DNA of 64,000 nt from Ascoidea asiatica (taxonomy: Eukaryota; Ascomycota; Saccharomycetes; Ascoideales; Ascoideaceae): assembly GCA_001600695.1 (NCBI GenBank), contig BCKQ01000017.1, positions 1-64,000 on the forward strand, written 5' to 3'. Shown piece after piece: positions 18,668 to 29,658 of this stretch. Each line of letters starts with the position of its first letter. Within the stretch, counting starts at the first letter, position 1. The notes below the pieces were generated by a model. That model searched no databases. It was not told the origin of the DNA and saw only the letters and a list, made by a program, of their open reading frames with translations. The position numbers and the translations under genes were made by a program.

Positions 18668-19495
18668 TTATTTTGAAGTATTCTTGAAAGATTTATCATT
18701 TTTTTTATTATTACTTGTTATATTTTTAATATTATTTTCTTCTTGATCATTTTGTTCTTGTTCATCTTGATCATCATCATCATCATCATCATTGTCACCA
18801 TCATCATCATCATCATCATCATCATCTTCACTGAATTCTTCCATGAGAGAATCTTCATCATAACTTTCATCATTACTATACCAAAAACAATCATCAATAT
18901 TATTATCATCATCATTAGTTGGTATAGAAGCGGAATAAGCATTATTTGCAGTTGGCATAATAAAATCTTCAGGTATATCAGATTTACTTCTTGTAACTTC
19001 AGCTTTAATTTTTTTATTATAAGCATCTTTATTTCTTCTCCATTCAACAGCAGCATCAACATTTGCAGGTGAAGAAATATTTGGATCTTCTAATAAAGAA
19101 ACAATTGAAACTAAAACACTTTCAACACTTTGAGTTGGTCTCCAAGTTTCAATATCAGGTTCTTCAGAAGTTGGATCACCACCTTGATGTAAGATTGAAA
19201 TACATAATCTACCATCTTTATAAACATTTGGATGATAAATTGGAGGAGTGAATCTAAAAGTTGGTGGAGAAAATGGAAAATCATCAGGAAATTTCATTTG
19301 AGCTCTAAAATAACCACCTTTATAAGCAGAATCATCATTTAAAACCATAACACCAATAATCCAAGAAAATATATTTTCATTTTCTAATTCTATATGAAAA
19401 CATGGTATACCTCTTTTATGATCAGTTAATTCTCTAAATTGTCGTAAAAGTATTGCGGCGGCTGAATTTGAATTTGGATTTGAATTTGAAGACAT
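18668..19495 (-). CDS. CDC34: Ubiquitin-conjugating enzyme Cdc34
   Basis: The UBC fold (about 12-170) has the catalytic Cys98 in YKDGRLCISILHQGG and, just after it, the acidic-loop insertion GDPTSEEPDIETWRPTQSVE that marks the Cdc34/Ubc7 group. The C-terminal tail is very acidic (long Asp runs, then QDEQEQNDQEE), as in Cdc34, where the tail holds the SCF cullin and supports processive chains. From family knowledge, Cdc34 with SCF ubiquitylates Sic1 and G1 cyclins at G1/S. The 275-residue length is close to 295 in S. cerevisiae. The Asp run is coded by a GAT microsatellite, so its length may vary. Convergent with PRP39. Confidence 0.96.
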   Translation of the reverse strand: MSSNSNPNSNSAAAILLRQFRELTDHKRGIPCFHIELENENIFSWIIGVMVLNDDSAYKGGYFRAQMKFPDDFPFSPPTFRFTPPIYHPNVYKDGRLCISILHQGGDPTSEEPDIETWRPTQSVESVLVSIVSLLEDPNISSPANVDAAVEWRRNKDAYNKKIKAEVTRSKSDIPEDFIMPTANNAYSASIPTNDDDNNIDDCFWYSNDESYDEDSLMEEFSEDDDDDDDDDGDNDDDDDDDQDEQEQNDQEENNIKNITSNNKKNDKSFKNTSK

Positions 19496-20331
19496 TTTTT
19501 TTTATATAATATGTTATGAATGTATTATGAATGTATTATGAATGTGCTATTAATGTATTATTGATGTATTATTGATGTATTATTGATGTATTGATAGTGA
19601 ATAGGGATGTATATATTAAAATCAAGAATTTGAGAAATTAAGAAATTAAGAATTAAGAATTTGCAGAGAGTATAAATACAAAGTATAAATAATAAATAGT
19701 ACGGTAGATAAGTAGTAGTAGCAGTAGTAGTGGTAGTAGTAGTAGTGTAGGGCACTACTACTGGTATTAATGGTGATTGCAGTGCTCCAGAGCCAGGAAG
19801 CAAAAGAAGCAGAAACAGAAACAGAAACAGAAACAGAACAGAACAGAGCCAGAGCAGGCAGCAGAAGAAGCACACGCAGCAGAAGAAGCACACGCAGCAG
19901 CAAAGACGTGGACTCTCGAGACAATCCGCCACTCACCAGCCAGGCAGCGACTGTCTCGTGATATTCCATTATTAATCATGTGACCATAAGAGATAATCAT
20001 TCTAACTAAGCTGAAAAGAACTTATTCCATTATTAGATAATTTATTACTAACTATCTATTACAAAACTTGAAAACATTAGTGTTTGATTATTGATATTGA
20101 TAATTATGTATCAATTCCATACAGCTACTGGAACCAATCAGAAGCGCGAAGCAAATAAAAAAGTATTTTGAGTGTCGAAATAGGACAAATCTAGGATATG
20201 GTTCTAGGACAGCTTCTCTTTCTATACTAACCTAGTATATTATCATAAATTCAAACAAATATACAGTATATCATCATTACTTATTGATTAATTCATAAAA
20301 TATTATTATATTATAATATCATATAACAATA
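19496..20331. promoter_or_regulatory. CDC34 upstream region and TUB4 downstream region
   Basis: Tandem GAATGTATTAT/GATGTATTATT units (19515-19595) lead into AT-rich DNA. A GC-rich island at 19725-19960 has GTAGTAGTAGTG, ACAGAAACAGAA repeats and a 15-bp GAAGCACACGCAGCA unit twice (about 19865-19900). A TAGGACA cluster lies at 20181-20212 (TAGGACA, CTAGGATA, CTAGGACA). Open frames on both strands over the repeats are spurious. Confidence 0.55.
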
Positions 20332-22177
20332 TCATATAACAATATCATTATCACCAACATCATTATCATTATCTTCATTATGTTCTTGACCTTGTTCTTT
20401 AGACTCATGATCTTCAAATTCAACATCTTCATCATCACCATAATCATAATCATCATCATCATCATCATCATCATCACTACAATCAAGATATGAAATTGAT
20501 TCACTTTTTTTATATTCATCAATAATATTTTCTACACAATTTCTACTTTCTTTAAATTCTTCTAATAATTCATTATTACCACTTAAACCTTCTGAAAATA
20601 AATTTCCAGCACCTTTTTTATAATTATCTAAAAATGCATTTCTTTTAATAATTATATCAAATTCTTTTAAAATTTTTTTAAATAATTTATTAATTTTTGA
20701 ACTATTTGATAACATTAATCCTGTACTTGTACTTGTACTTGTACTTGTACTTGTACTTGTACTTGTACTTGTACTTTTATTAAATTTTAAATATGGTGAT
20801 TTTTTACAATAAAATAAATTTATATTTGAATTTATCCATGGTACAAATTCAATTCTATCTTCAATTTTTATTAATGCTTTTTGTATATCATTTTGTTCTT
20901 GAATTAAATAATTATTATCACCATTTACAATATTTTTATTATAATTATAATTATATGTATTATCAATTGTTAAAAAATTTAATATTGAAATATATTTATT
21001 ATTTGAATTATTTTCAATTATTGTTGAATAATCTTTATCTTCATAATCATTAATATCATTAATATCATTATCATAATCTTTAACCATTTTAACTTTTTTA
21101 TTTAATAATTCTAATAATATATCATATGTTGAACTTTTTCTAATATCTTTAACATTTGAAACATAATCTTTTGTAAATGGATAATAACTTGGTATTAAAA
21201 AATGTAATTGAGAAATTGGTATTAATGATGTTATAATACTATTTAATGATGTATACATATTTCTTGGAAATCTTATTGGATTTGTAATTGATGAAATTAC
21301 TGTTGAAATTAATTCATTAATTTCATTAAATGATATATTTTTATTTTTTAAATTTTCTAAAGCTATAGAATTTAAAGATCCATTATCCATAATTATTGAA
21401 CAATCTGAAAATTCAATTAATCTTTTTAATGTTAAAATTATATTATATGATTGTACAACAACATCACCACTATCTTCTGATGGAAATATTGAATATGTTT
21501 TAATAATTTTTTTTGGAAAATTATCTGATAAATTTTCTAAGAAATATGATCCTAATCCAGATCCTGTACCTCCAGCAACTGAATGAATTAATTGAAATCC
21601 TTCTAATTCATCACATGAATCAATTTCTTTATTAATCATTTCAACTAATTCTTCATTATGTTGATAAGAATAATTAAATCCAGATAACCAATTATTACCT
21701 GCTCCACTACCATTTTTTCCATTATAAAAATTTTTTGGATTAAATAAATTTTTTAATGAATTTTGAATATTTGATAAAACTCTTGGTTCTAAATCAATTA
21801 ATAATGATCTTGGTGTAAATCTATTATTATCAGATTCATAAAAAAATATATTTTTTCTATCTTCAATTAAAATATTATTTTCAATTCCAATTATCTCATT
21901 TTTTTTATTTAAATTATTATTATATAATAATGAATTAAATGTACCATCTAAAGAAATTCCATGTTCATAACATAATTGTTTCCAAAATTGTTGACCTATT
22001 TGATTACCACATTGTCCTGCTTGTAAAGTTATTATTTCACTAAAAAAATATGATAAATAAATTTTATAAATAAATTTTATAAAAAAACTTGTTAATAATT
22101 GAAATTTATAATAATTAATTAGAAATTATATTATTTTATTTTAAAAATTATTTAAATTGAATATCATACCCTGGCAT
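20332..22177 (-). CDS. TUB4: Gamma-tubulin, spliced, with 8-nt first exon
   Basis: The coding sequence is exon 1 (22177-22170, ATGCCAGG) joined to exon 2 (22039-20332), 571 residues. The join gives MPGEIITLQAGQCGNQIGQQ, the classic gamma-tubulin start, in frame with no stop. Other landmarks are LLIDLEPRVLSNI, GSGAGNNWLSGF, the tubulin signature GGTGSGLGSY, and SDCSIIMDNGSLNSIALENL. From family knowledge, Tub4 with Spc97/Spc98 nucleates microtubules at spindle pole bodies. It is longer than the usual 450-475. The extras are an Asn/Asp loop near residue 340, a (Ser-Thr)n tract coded by ACTTGT repeats (20719-20776), and a long acidic C-terminal tail with an Asp run. Starting at the internal Met at 21639 would lose the GTP-binding N-terminus. 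Confidence 0.93.
22040..22169 (-). other. TUB4: TUB4 intron (130 nt)
   Basis: The donor is GTATGA right after ATGCCAGG. The acceptor is TTTTTTTAG before TGAAATAATAAC. A TATTAAC-like branch site lies between. Removing it restores the gamma-tubulin N-terminus in frame. The very early position is typical of yeast introns. Confidence 0.88.
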
Positions 22178-22529
22178 ATTTCAGAAATAAATAAATTAAA
22201 TGAAATTAAAACAAACTAATTCAAATATATCTAATTGAAATTATTTAATATTTTTAATCTATTATAATAAATCAAATAAATTAAAATACAGTATATTTAA
22301 ATCACTTAAATCAGTTGAAGTTATTGTTAAATACGCGTTAATTCTTCGTTACGCGTTCACGTTTGTTTTTTATTCAAATTATCGTATTACGTAAGACATT
22401 ACGTAACCAGAGCTTTACGAATATTTAATATTTATTACAGTACTTGAAATAGAAATAGAAATAGAAAATGAAATTAAAACTTGAGTTATTTGTGTATAAC
22501 AATAGTATATAACAATAGTATATACACTA
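22178..22529. promoter_or_regulatory. TUB4 promoter with paired MCB and TTACGTAA sites
   Basis: Two ACGCGT boxes (22333-22338 and 22351-22356, both in TACGCGTT context) and two perfect TTACGTAA palindromes (22387-22394 and 22399-22406) sit about 150-230 bp upstream of the TUB4 start. ACGCGT is the MBF (Mbp1-Swi6) G1/S site in yeasts, and TTACGTAA is a Yap-type bZIP site. The rest is AT-rich, including the CBR1 3' end. Confidence 0.65.
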
Positions 22530-23366
22530 TTAGAAAACAAAAGTTTGATCACCTAATTTAGAAACAGGTTTAGCCTTTGCAAAACCTAAAGATACACCAG
22601 CTTTTTTAATTGCACTTACCATTGGTGGTGGACCACAAATTAATAAACTTGAATCTGAAGAAGCCTTTGGTAATTTTTCAGATAAAATTTCTTGAGTAAT
22701 AAAACCAGAACCACCATCCCAATTATTTGGTGGATTATTTAAAACATGATAAACTTTAATATTAGAATTATTTTTAATAATTTTATCTAATTCTGCTTTT
22801 AATAATATATCTTGTTCAGAAACATTACCATATATTAAAGAAACTTTAGTATTATCATTTGGATTTGAAATTATAGCTTTAATAATTTGATACATTGGAG
22901 TTATACCAGTACCACCAGCTACCATTCCAAAAGATTTAAACATATTTGATGTATATGTGAAAAAACCTTTTGGACCTTTAACATTAATATTTTGTCCAAT
23001 ATCTAAATTTGCAATTAATTTAGATATATTACCAGTTGGATAAGATTTAATTAAAAGATCAAAATAACCTTTGGAATCTAAATCTAATGAAGTTGGAGTA
23101 TATGATCTAACAATTTCTTTACCATTTATAATTTCACCAATTGAAATATGTTGACCAATTGGTAAACCTAAAATATCATTTGGTCTTGGTAAACCAAATC
23201 TATAAATTCCAGAATTATGTGATAAAATAGTTTTTTGAATTAATGGAAATTTTTGAAATTCATTTTTTTTTAAAACTTTACGTTCTTTTGGTGAAATAAT
23301 TAAAACATAAGCAGCAATTGAAGCTGCAACAGTTATAAAACTAGCTGCAAAAACTTGAGTATACAT
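22530..23366 (-). CDS. CBR1: NADH-cytochrome b5 reductase
   Basis: The protein has 278 residues, near the family norm. An N-terminal membrane anchor (about 5-25, [20 protein letters not shown]) is followed by the FAD domain with the RxYTxxS motif ([10 protein letters not shown]) and the flavin-phosphate loop [12 protein letters not shown], then the NADH domain with [15 protein letters not shown] and [14 protein letters not shown]. The protein ends in FVF, as family members end in an aromatic. It passes electrons from NADH to cytochrome b5 for sterol and lipid desaturation on the ER or outer mitochondrial membrane. A cytochrome b5-domain protein is encoded at 44860-45954. Confidence 0.96.
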   Translation of the reverse strand: MYTQVFAASFITVAASIAAYVLIISPKERKVLKKNEFQKFPLIQKTILSHNSGIYRFGLPRPNDILGLPIGQHISIGEIINGKEIVRSYTPTSLDLDSKGYFDLLIKSYPTGNISKLIANLDIGQNINVKGPKGFFTYTSNMFKSFGMVAGGTGITPMYQIIKAIISNPNDNTKVSLIYGNVSEQDILLKAELDKIIKNNSNIKVYHVLNNPPNNWDGGSGFITQEILSEKLPKASSDSSLLICGPPPMVSAIKKAGVSLGFAKAKPVSKLGDQTFVF

Positions 23367-23631
23367 TTTTTAATATATATATTTGATTGTTTATTTGATA
23401 ATAATTTGAAAAAGAAACTAAATGAATTAGTAAAACAGATGAAATTGGATTTATTTTATATTATATTATATTATATTATATTATTATATATATAATAATG
23501 AGATTTAAACTTTTAAATGGAATTGATGAAATACACCCAAAGTTAGATATAAATTAACAATTAAGTAATATGATAAACAATAATAATATAATTAACAATG
23601 ATAATCAATTTAAAAATCAATTTCACCTTAC

Positions 23632-23690
23632 TTTAATGTTAATGTTAATGTTAATGTTAATGTTAATGTTAATATTAATATTAATGTTGA
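23632..23690. repeat. TTAATG hexamer array
   Basis: Six or seven TTAATG units are followed by degraded TTAATA/TTGATA units, between CBR1 and the MNN4-like gene. Confidence 0.85.
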
Positions 23691-23978
23691 TATTAATATA
23701 AATCAATAAATAATAAATCAATATTTTGATCTTTTTAATATATTAATATAATTTAATAATATTTTAAATGTATAAAATGTCGATAAATTCGTTTAAAAAG
23801 GGTAAAAAATTCGTTTTCCAACAATTTTCATAAATCTTTGTAAAATTGCAGTGAAATTCCACTGGTAACGCTTTTTCAAAGTCAAAGACGAAAAAAAAGC
23901 TTGAAAACTGCCAAATCAGGTAAAAAATAGCATAAGTTACACAGCCACTAAGTCAATGTGGCGATGTAAACATAAACT

Positions 23979-24078
23979 GAGACCGTCAGTATGGTACTTC
24001 TTTATTGAGACCAGGTTTGCGGCACTAGTACATTGGAGACCGGTTTTATGGTTGTTCTTGTTGAAACCATGTTTGCGG
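23979..24078 (+). promoter_or_regulatory. Cluster of four RARACCRNNNNTRYGG elements
   Basis: The copies are GAGACCGTCAGTATGG (23979-23994), GAGACCAGGTTTGCGG (24007-24022), GAGACCGGTTTTATGG (24036-24051) and GAAACCATGTTTGCGG (24063-24078). Their starts are 28, 29 and 27 bp apart, all on the same strand. They lie 300-400 bp upstream of the MNN4-like start and 610-710 bp upstream of the CBR1 start. The fixed fit and near-regular spacing argue for real binding sites. Confidence 0.72.
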
Positions 24079-24158
24079 GTCTCGTTGAATCTGAGAAGGA
24101 AATAAATAAAAAAAAAAAGGTGTCAAAAATACTAAGAAATGAAAAGAATGTAAACAAA

Positions 24159-24189
<31 letters not shown>

Positions 24190-24374
24190 AGCAGATCAAA
24201 CTAAATATCTACATACAACCAAGACAAGTAGTAAATCTTATGGATTTCACTTCAGATAATCAATGGTAATGGAATCAATCTCCATTAATTCTTGTCTTTG
24301 AAAGTTTCTTATTTCTCAAGATCATTCATTCATTCATTCATTCATTCATTCATTCATTCTATGATTATTGAATT

Positions 24375-26192
24375 TTGAAATTTGAAATGTTTTATAAATG
24401 GAAATATTTAAATTTTATTAATCATAATAAAAAGATAAGAAAATTATTAATTTTATTTATTTTAATAGTTTCCATTACTTTAATTAATTTAAATTCATCT
24501 TTAATTAAAAATTTCGATTATAATTTTGATTTAAATTTGAATAAAAACTTCAATAATAATCCAATTCCAAAATATAATATTGATTTAAATCCAAATTCTT
24601 TAAATAATAATTTAAAATTTAATAATGATTTACATTATTATCTTTTATTTGATAATAGAATTGATTTAAATTTATCTTGGAATCAAAAAGTTAATATATT
24701 AATAAATAAAAAAGAAAAAGTACTAACAAAATTAAATAATTTATCAAATTATTTAAATTCTTCATATTCAAATTCTCATTCACATTTAACAAAATCTAAT
24801 ATTCCATCATATTTCATTCAAAATTTTAATAATTTATATAATAATATCAACAACAATGAAAATAAAAATCAACTCATAAATAAAACTAGATATTTACCAT
24901 TAACTTATCCAAATTATGATTATAAATTTATTATTGCAATTTATTTAAATTTCATAAAAACTTCTTTAAATCAATCAAACTTAAATACTAATGAACTTGA
25001 TATTAATATTCCATTTAGTTGGTATGATTTTACAAATTTATCAAATTTAAATCAATTCATTAATCAAATTTTTTATACTCAATATTCTTTTTTCAATAAT
25101 TTAAAAATTTTTAATAATCATTCAATTCAAAACATTAATATTAAAAATGAAATTATTCATGAAAAATTTAATAAAATTGAAGATAATTATTTAAATTTTC
25201 AAAGTTGTAAGATTTTTAATTTTCAATTCTTAAAACCATTTGATTCAATTGAAGAATTTGATGAAAATATTGATGAAATTAATCAAAATTTAAATATTTT
25301 TAATAATATTAATAAAAATTTTCCATTTATTTTAAATTCTACAAATTTCTCAATTGATTTATTTAATAATTTAAATAAATCTCAAATATTTAATTCAAGA
25401 GAAAATAAAAATTGTAAAGATTTTCATTCTTTTGATTTTTTAAATAATTTCACAAATATTAATATAAATAATGATTTAAATAATGATATAAATAATGAAT
25501 TAAACTTATTACATAAATCAATTTTACCATTTCCAGGTTTAATTACTTTAAAAGGAACTAAAACTCAATATGATATAAATTTATCAATTCTTTATGGAAA
25601 ATTTCATTTATATAATTATAATAATTTAAATAAAGATTCAAGACCTACAAAATTAATTTTTTTATCAAATGATTTAAATTCCAAAAAATTTGAAATTAAA
25701 ATTAAAAATCCAAATTTTTTAAATAATCAAATTTTTAATAATTTTGATAATTTTAGTAATTTTGATAATTTAGAAAAAAAATTCCCATTGAAAAGTGAAA
25801 GATTATTAGAAAATAATTTAGTTAATAATTATATTTTAAATAATAAAGAAAATTTAAATGAAATTAAATTTGAAATTGATCCTTTAAAAGAATTTAATGA
25901 AATTATATCAATAATAAATAATACTGATAATAATGAAAATGAAAATGAAAATGAAAATGAAAATGAAAATGAAAATGAAAATGAAAATGAAAATGAAAAT
26001 GAAAATGAAAATGAAAATGAAAATAAAAATAAAAATCCTTTAATTAGGGGAAAAGGTTATGAAAATTTATTAAAAATATTTGATTCAAATAATAATATAG
26101 AAAATTCATTATCAATTGATGCTTTTATTTTTAATCCTTTAAAAATTTTAAATGCATTTCAAAAATTTTCAATGGAAAATTATGAAAATTCA

Positions 26193-26234
<42 letters not shown>

Positions 26235-27605
26235 TTTGAAAATTTAAAAGAACTTTTAACAACTACAGAATATAATTATTATAGATCAATTAAAGATTGT
26301 GTTGAAATTAAAAGAGAATTAAAATATTTTTATGAAGCAGAATTAATTGGTGGTAAAGATGGTTCACATTATGATTGGAGATTTTTTAATGGATTAATTG
26401 AAAATGAAAAATTAAAAAGAATAATTTTAGAAAATTTAATAAAAAATTGGTTTAAATTTTTAAATTCAATTAAATTAAAAAGTTGGTTTGCACATGGTAC
26501 ATTACTTTCATGGAATTTTTCAAAATCTTTATTTCCATGGGATAAAGATGTTGATTTACAAATGTCAATTAAAGATATTAATAAATTTTGTTTTAATTAT
26601 AATAATACAATAATTTTTGAAGATTTTAATGAAGGATTTGGACAATATTTTATTGATTGTAATAAATATATTGGACATCGTACAAAAGGTTCTGGTAAAA
26701 ATAAAATTGATGTTAGATTTATTGATACAAAAACTGGAATATATATTGATATAACTGGATTAAGTTTTTCATCAGCACCAACACCAAGTTATTATGGAAG
26801 ATATATTAGTTTTAAGAATAATAAATTTATTAGTGATATTAATGAAATTATTGATAAATCAAAAATAAATGAATATAATTTTGAATATAAGAATATATTA
26901 AAAAAAAGTAAAAAAAATTTAAAATTAAATAAATTTTTAAATAGAAATTTAAAATTACAAATTTTTAATTGTCGAGATAATCATTTTATAAATTATAAAG
27001 AATTATTTCCATTAAAAGAAAGTAAATTAATTGGTAATATTATTGGATATATACCAAATAATTTTAAAGAAATTTTAATTAGAGAATATAATGAAAAATG
27101 TTTAATTCAAGTTTATAAAGGATATTTTTTTTTTAAAAAAATAAATCAATGGATTAAAATTTCAAATTTTAAATTAAAAATATTATTATTTTATGAAAGA
27201 AATTTAGATAAAATTAATGAAATTGGTGAAGAAATTTTTAATAACAATAATAATAATAATGAAATAATATTTGAAAAAAGGGATATTTTTAAAGTTAGAA
27301 AGAATTTTATTAAAAGAATTGAAATTTTACAAAAATTAAATAATGAAATAAATAAATCAAATTTTGAAGAGAATAAAAAATTTGGAATTAAAGAAATTGA
27401 AGAAATTAATAAAATTGAAAATTTAATAAGTGATGAAGAATTTTTAATTTGGTTTTCAATAAATGATGAATCATTAATTGAATATATTAGAAATTTTGAA
27501 ATTTTAAATGATAATAAAAAAGATTTTGATTATATTAATAAAAATTTTCAAAATATTTATAAAATTACAGAAGATTATTTAATTGAAGATTTAAATGGAT
27601 TATAA
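24375..27605 (+). CDS. Mnn4-like LicD-family mannosylphosphorylation protein
   Basis: This 1076-residue type II membrane protein has an anchor at about residues 23-38 (LLILFILIVSITLINL), a long Asn-rich luminal part with poorly conserved folds, an Asn-Glu dipeptide repeat (about 520-548, GAAAAT microsatellite) and a LicD domain from about 660. The LicD core is SWFAHGTLLSWNFSKSLFPW, then DKDVDLQM, with acidic residues at 723, 725 and 727. It is followed by KNKIDVRFIDTKTGIYIDIT, then a Cys-Arg-Asp-Asn motif and an IPNNF segment, as in Mnn4. In S. cerevisiae, Mnn4 and Mnn14 are needed for mannosylphosphate on N-glycans. The catalytic role of LicD here is inferred from the family. It may be a Mnn4 paralogue rather than the strict orthologue. 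Confidence 0.85.
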
Positions 27606-27748
27606 ATGGATTATAAATGAATATTTTCTTTAATATTATTATTATTATTCAGAATATTTATATAAATATATACATAAAGTGAAATAAAAAAAAAAAAAAA
27701 AAAAAAGGGTTTGAAGATAATGAATTATTTAAAATTTATATATTCATC

Positions 27749-27782
<34 letters not shown>

Positions 27783-27864
27783 TTGTTTTATAGAGATTGA
27801 ATTGAAACTATTATTAAAGCAAAATAATGTATATAGCTTTTTAGATTAAATAGATAGGTAATAA

Positions 27865-27954
27865 TTAAGCTTCTAATTTATTTAAAATTAACTGTACAAA
27901 ATCTAAATTTGGATCATCGAAATTAATTTCAATATTTGAATTATTATTTGTTTG

Positions 27955-27996
<42 letters not shown>

Positions 27997-28167
27997 TATT
28001 AATTTTGAATATTCATCTTTTGCTTCTTTAATTAAATTTTGTTTTTTAATATAATTATTTTCTAATTTTTTTAAAGCAGCATTTTTTTTTAAATTACGAT
28101 TATGATTGATACCATATAAAATACCAGTTGCAAAAATTGAATATCTTAAAACATTTAAAGTAGACAT
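27865..28167 (-). CDS. TIM11: F1Fo ATP synthase subunit e (Tim11/Atp21)
   Basis: This is a 100-residue protein that starts MSTLNVLRYSIFATGILYGI, which matches Tim11 (MSTVNVLRYSAL...) and contains the single membrane helix with its dimerisation GxxxG-like region. The LENNYIKKQNLIKEAKDEYSKL coiled coil and the ending FDDPNLDFVQLILNKLE also match. Subunit e stabilises ATP synthase dimers and shapes cristae. A 14-residue Asn tract and QTNNN replace the usual Pro/Val-rich linker. The glycine motif is less clear than usual (ATGILYG). Convergent with the MNN4-like gene. Confidence 0.93.
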
Positions 28168-28430
28168 TTTGATACTTGAATAGATATTTATGTATGTTTA
28201 TATGTATGTTTGTATTAATATGATAAGAAAAGAATTGAAATACTATAAGTTTATATTTAATATTTAATATATTTGATAGTAAATTTCAATTGATATTTTA
28301 AAATTGATATAATTATTAAAATAACATTATTGGTTGACTGAAAAAAATAAAAGAAGTCATGTGACAATGTTTTAGGCTGAATCGGGCAATGTGTAAAGTC
28401 GAGGGTAAATCATGTGGTTTGAGCGAAATT

Positions 28431-28476
28431 AAAACCAGTGGTATGGATTGTATTAAATTAAAGACCAGGATTATGG
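28431..28476 (+). promoter_or_regulatory. Two RARACCRNNNNTRYGG elements upstream of TIM11
   Basis: The copies are AAAACCAGTGGTATGG (28431-28446) and AAGACCAGGATTATGG (28461-28476), start-to-start 30 bp on the same strand. They lie 265-310 bp upstream of the TIM11 start. The 30-bp spacing is close to the 27-29 bp spacing at 24 kb. Confidence 0.65.
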
Positions 28477-29603
28477 TTATTCTTTTGATTGAAATTGAGA
28501 ATGAAGAGAATGGATATTTTATAAAGGGGTATTAGATCTTTTTATTAATATATTAGGAGTCAATTGAGTTTCGAATATTGAATGAATGAGTGATTGATGA
28601 TTGATTTATTGTTTAATAAAGAACATATATATTTTACAATACGAGTAATAAATTATTAAAAGAGTAATAAATTTTATTAGTATGAATTACGAGAATAAAA
28701 AGTCTTAAATATTATTTTAAAAGTGAAATGAAATTAAACTGACGTATTTTTTTAACGAATAATTGTCTAAGCATTGGAACTAAAAAGTATTTTGGTATTA
28801 AAATAGTGAATTAATATGGAATTTGAAGTTATAATTACAATTGCAATTTCCCTACTAATGAATGAATGAATGAATGAATGAAATATTTGCCTGAGAGTGA
28901 TCGGAGGATTTGAAACGGTTGAGAAAGTGAAGAAATAGAAAAAGAATGAAAATCAGAGCAAAAGGAGTCGATCCACGGAAATCAGAACGGAATCCTGGGC
29001 AGGAACAGAGCAGGAACAGACACGGATGAAACAGCACGGACAAACAAACAAACACAGACTTGTGTGTGGCTAGTGTGTGGCTAGCAAGTAAACAACAGGC
29101 CCAGTCTAAGCACCTGCCTCCAGAGCCAGAGTAACACAGACACAGACACAGACAAAAGCACAAACACAAACACTGGCAGAAGTCAGAAACAAGACCAGAA
29201 CTGGTACAAACTGGTACAAACTGCTACATGGCCATAGTAAAACACCGGTGACTTCACTGCCTCAGACTGTAGAACCAGAGCAAAATTTATTGCATTCCTT
29301 CACTCATTCAATTTCCATTTCCCACCATTTCCAACTAGGAGTAATAAAAACAACAAGCTCCAGGTCATTGCCATTGTCATTACCTTACATACAAATCTCA
29401 AATCACTTCATCTCTTTACTATCTTTTAGTATCATTTCTCTTTCGTTTCTCATATCAATCTCCTACGCTGTTGTCAATAAGTCAGTCTAACAACCTAATG
29501 CTCAATGACTATAGTCATAATATATTATGTTGTCTGAAGAAACCTTCAGGAATTTTCAATATTCAAATTTGCCCAAGCTTTAATAACGTTATTCAATTCT
29601 CAC

Positions 29604-29658
29604 TGTTACCACTGTTACTAAAGTTACCAATGTTACCAATGTTACCAATGTTACCAAT
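29604..29658. repeat. GTTACCAAT / TGTTAC repeat array
   Basis: The run CACTGTTACCACTGTTACT leads into AAAGTTACC and then about four copies of AATGTTACC, in the cyclin gene upstream region. Confidence 0.8.

Larger units (their letters stand above)
23367..24374. promoter_or_regulatory. Divergent promoter of CBR1 and the MNN4-like gene, with four copies of the 16-mer
   Basis: No gene is seen. A TTAATG hexamer array runs from about 23632 to 23690. A GC-richer stretch (about 23870-24090) holds four plus-strand copies of RARACCRNNNNTRYGG in 100 bp. Then come an AAAT array (about 24155-24189) and an ATTC array (about 24324-24358). This is the densest cluster of the element in the window. Confidence 0.65.

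Noticed and set aside
18409-18699. 96-codon hydrophobic frame between PRP39 and CDC34
   Set aside because: It overlaps the 3' ends of both real genes and consists of Ile/Leu/Tyr from AT-rich sequence, so it is not a credible membrane protein.
19646-20000. Overlapping frames on both strands upstream of CDC34
   Set aside because: They translate CAGAAA, GTAGTA and GCACACGCAGCA repeats in several frames (Cys/Phe/Leu or Glu/Thr repeats). All are products of the repeats.
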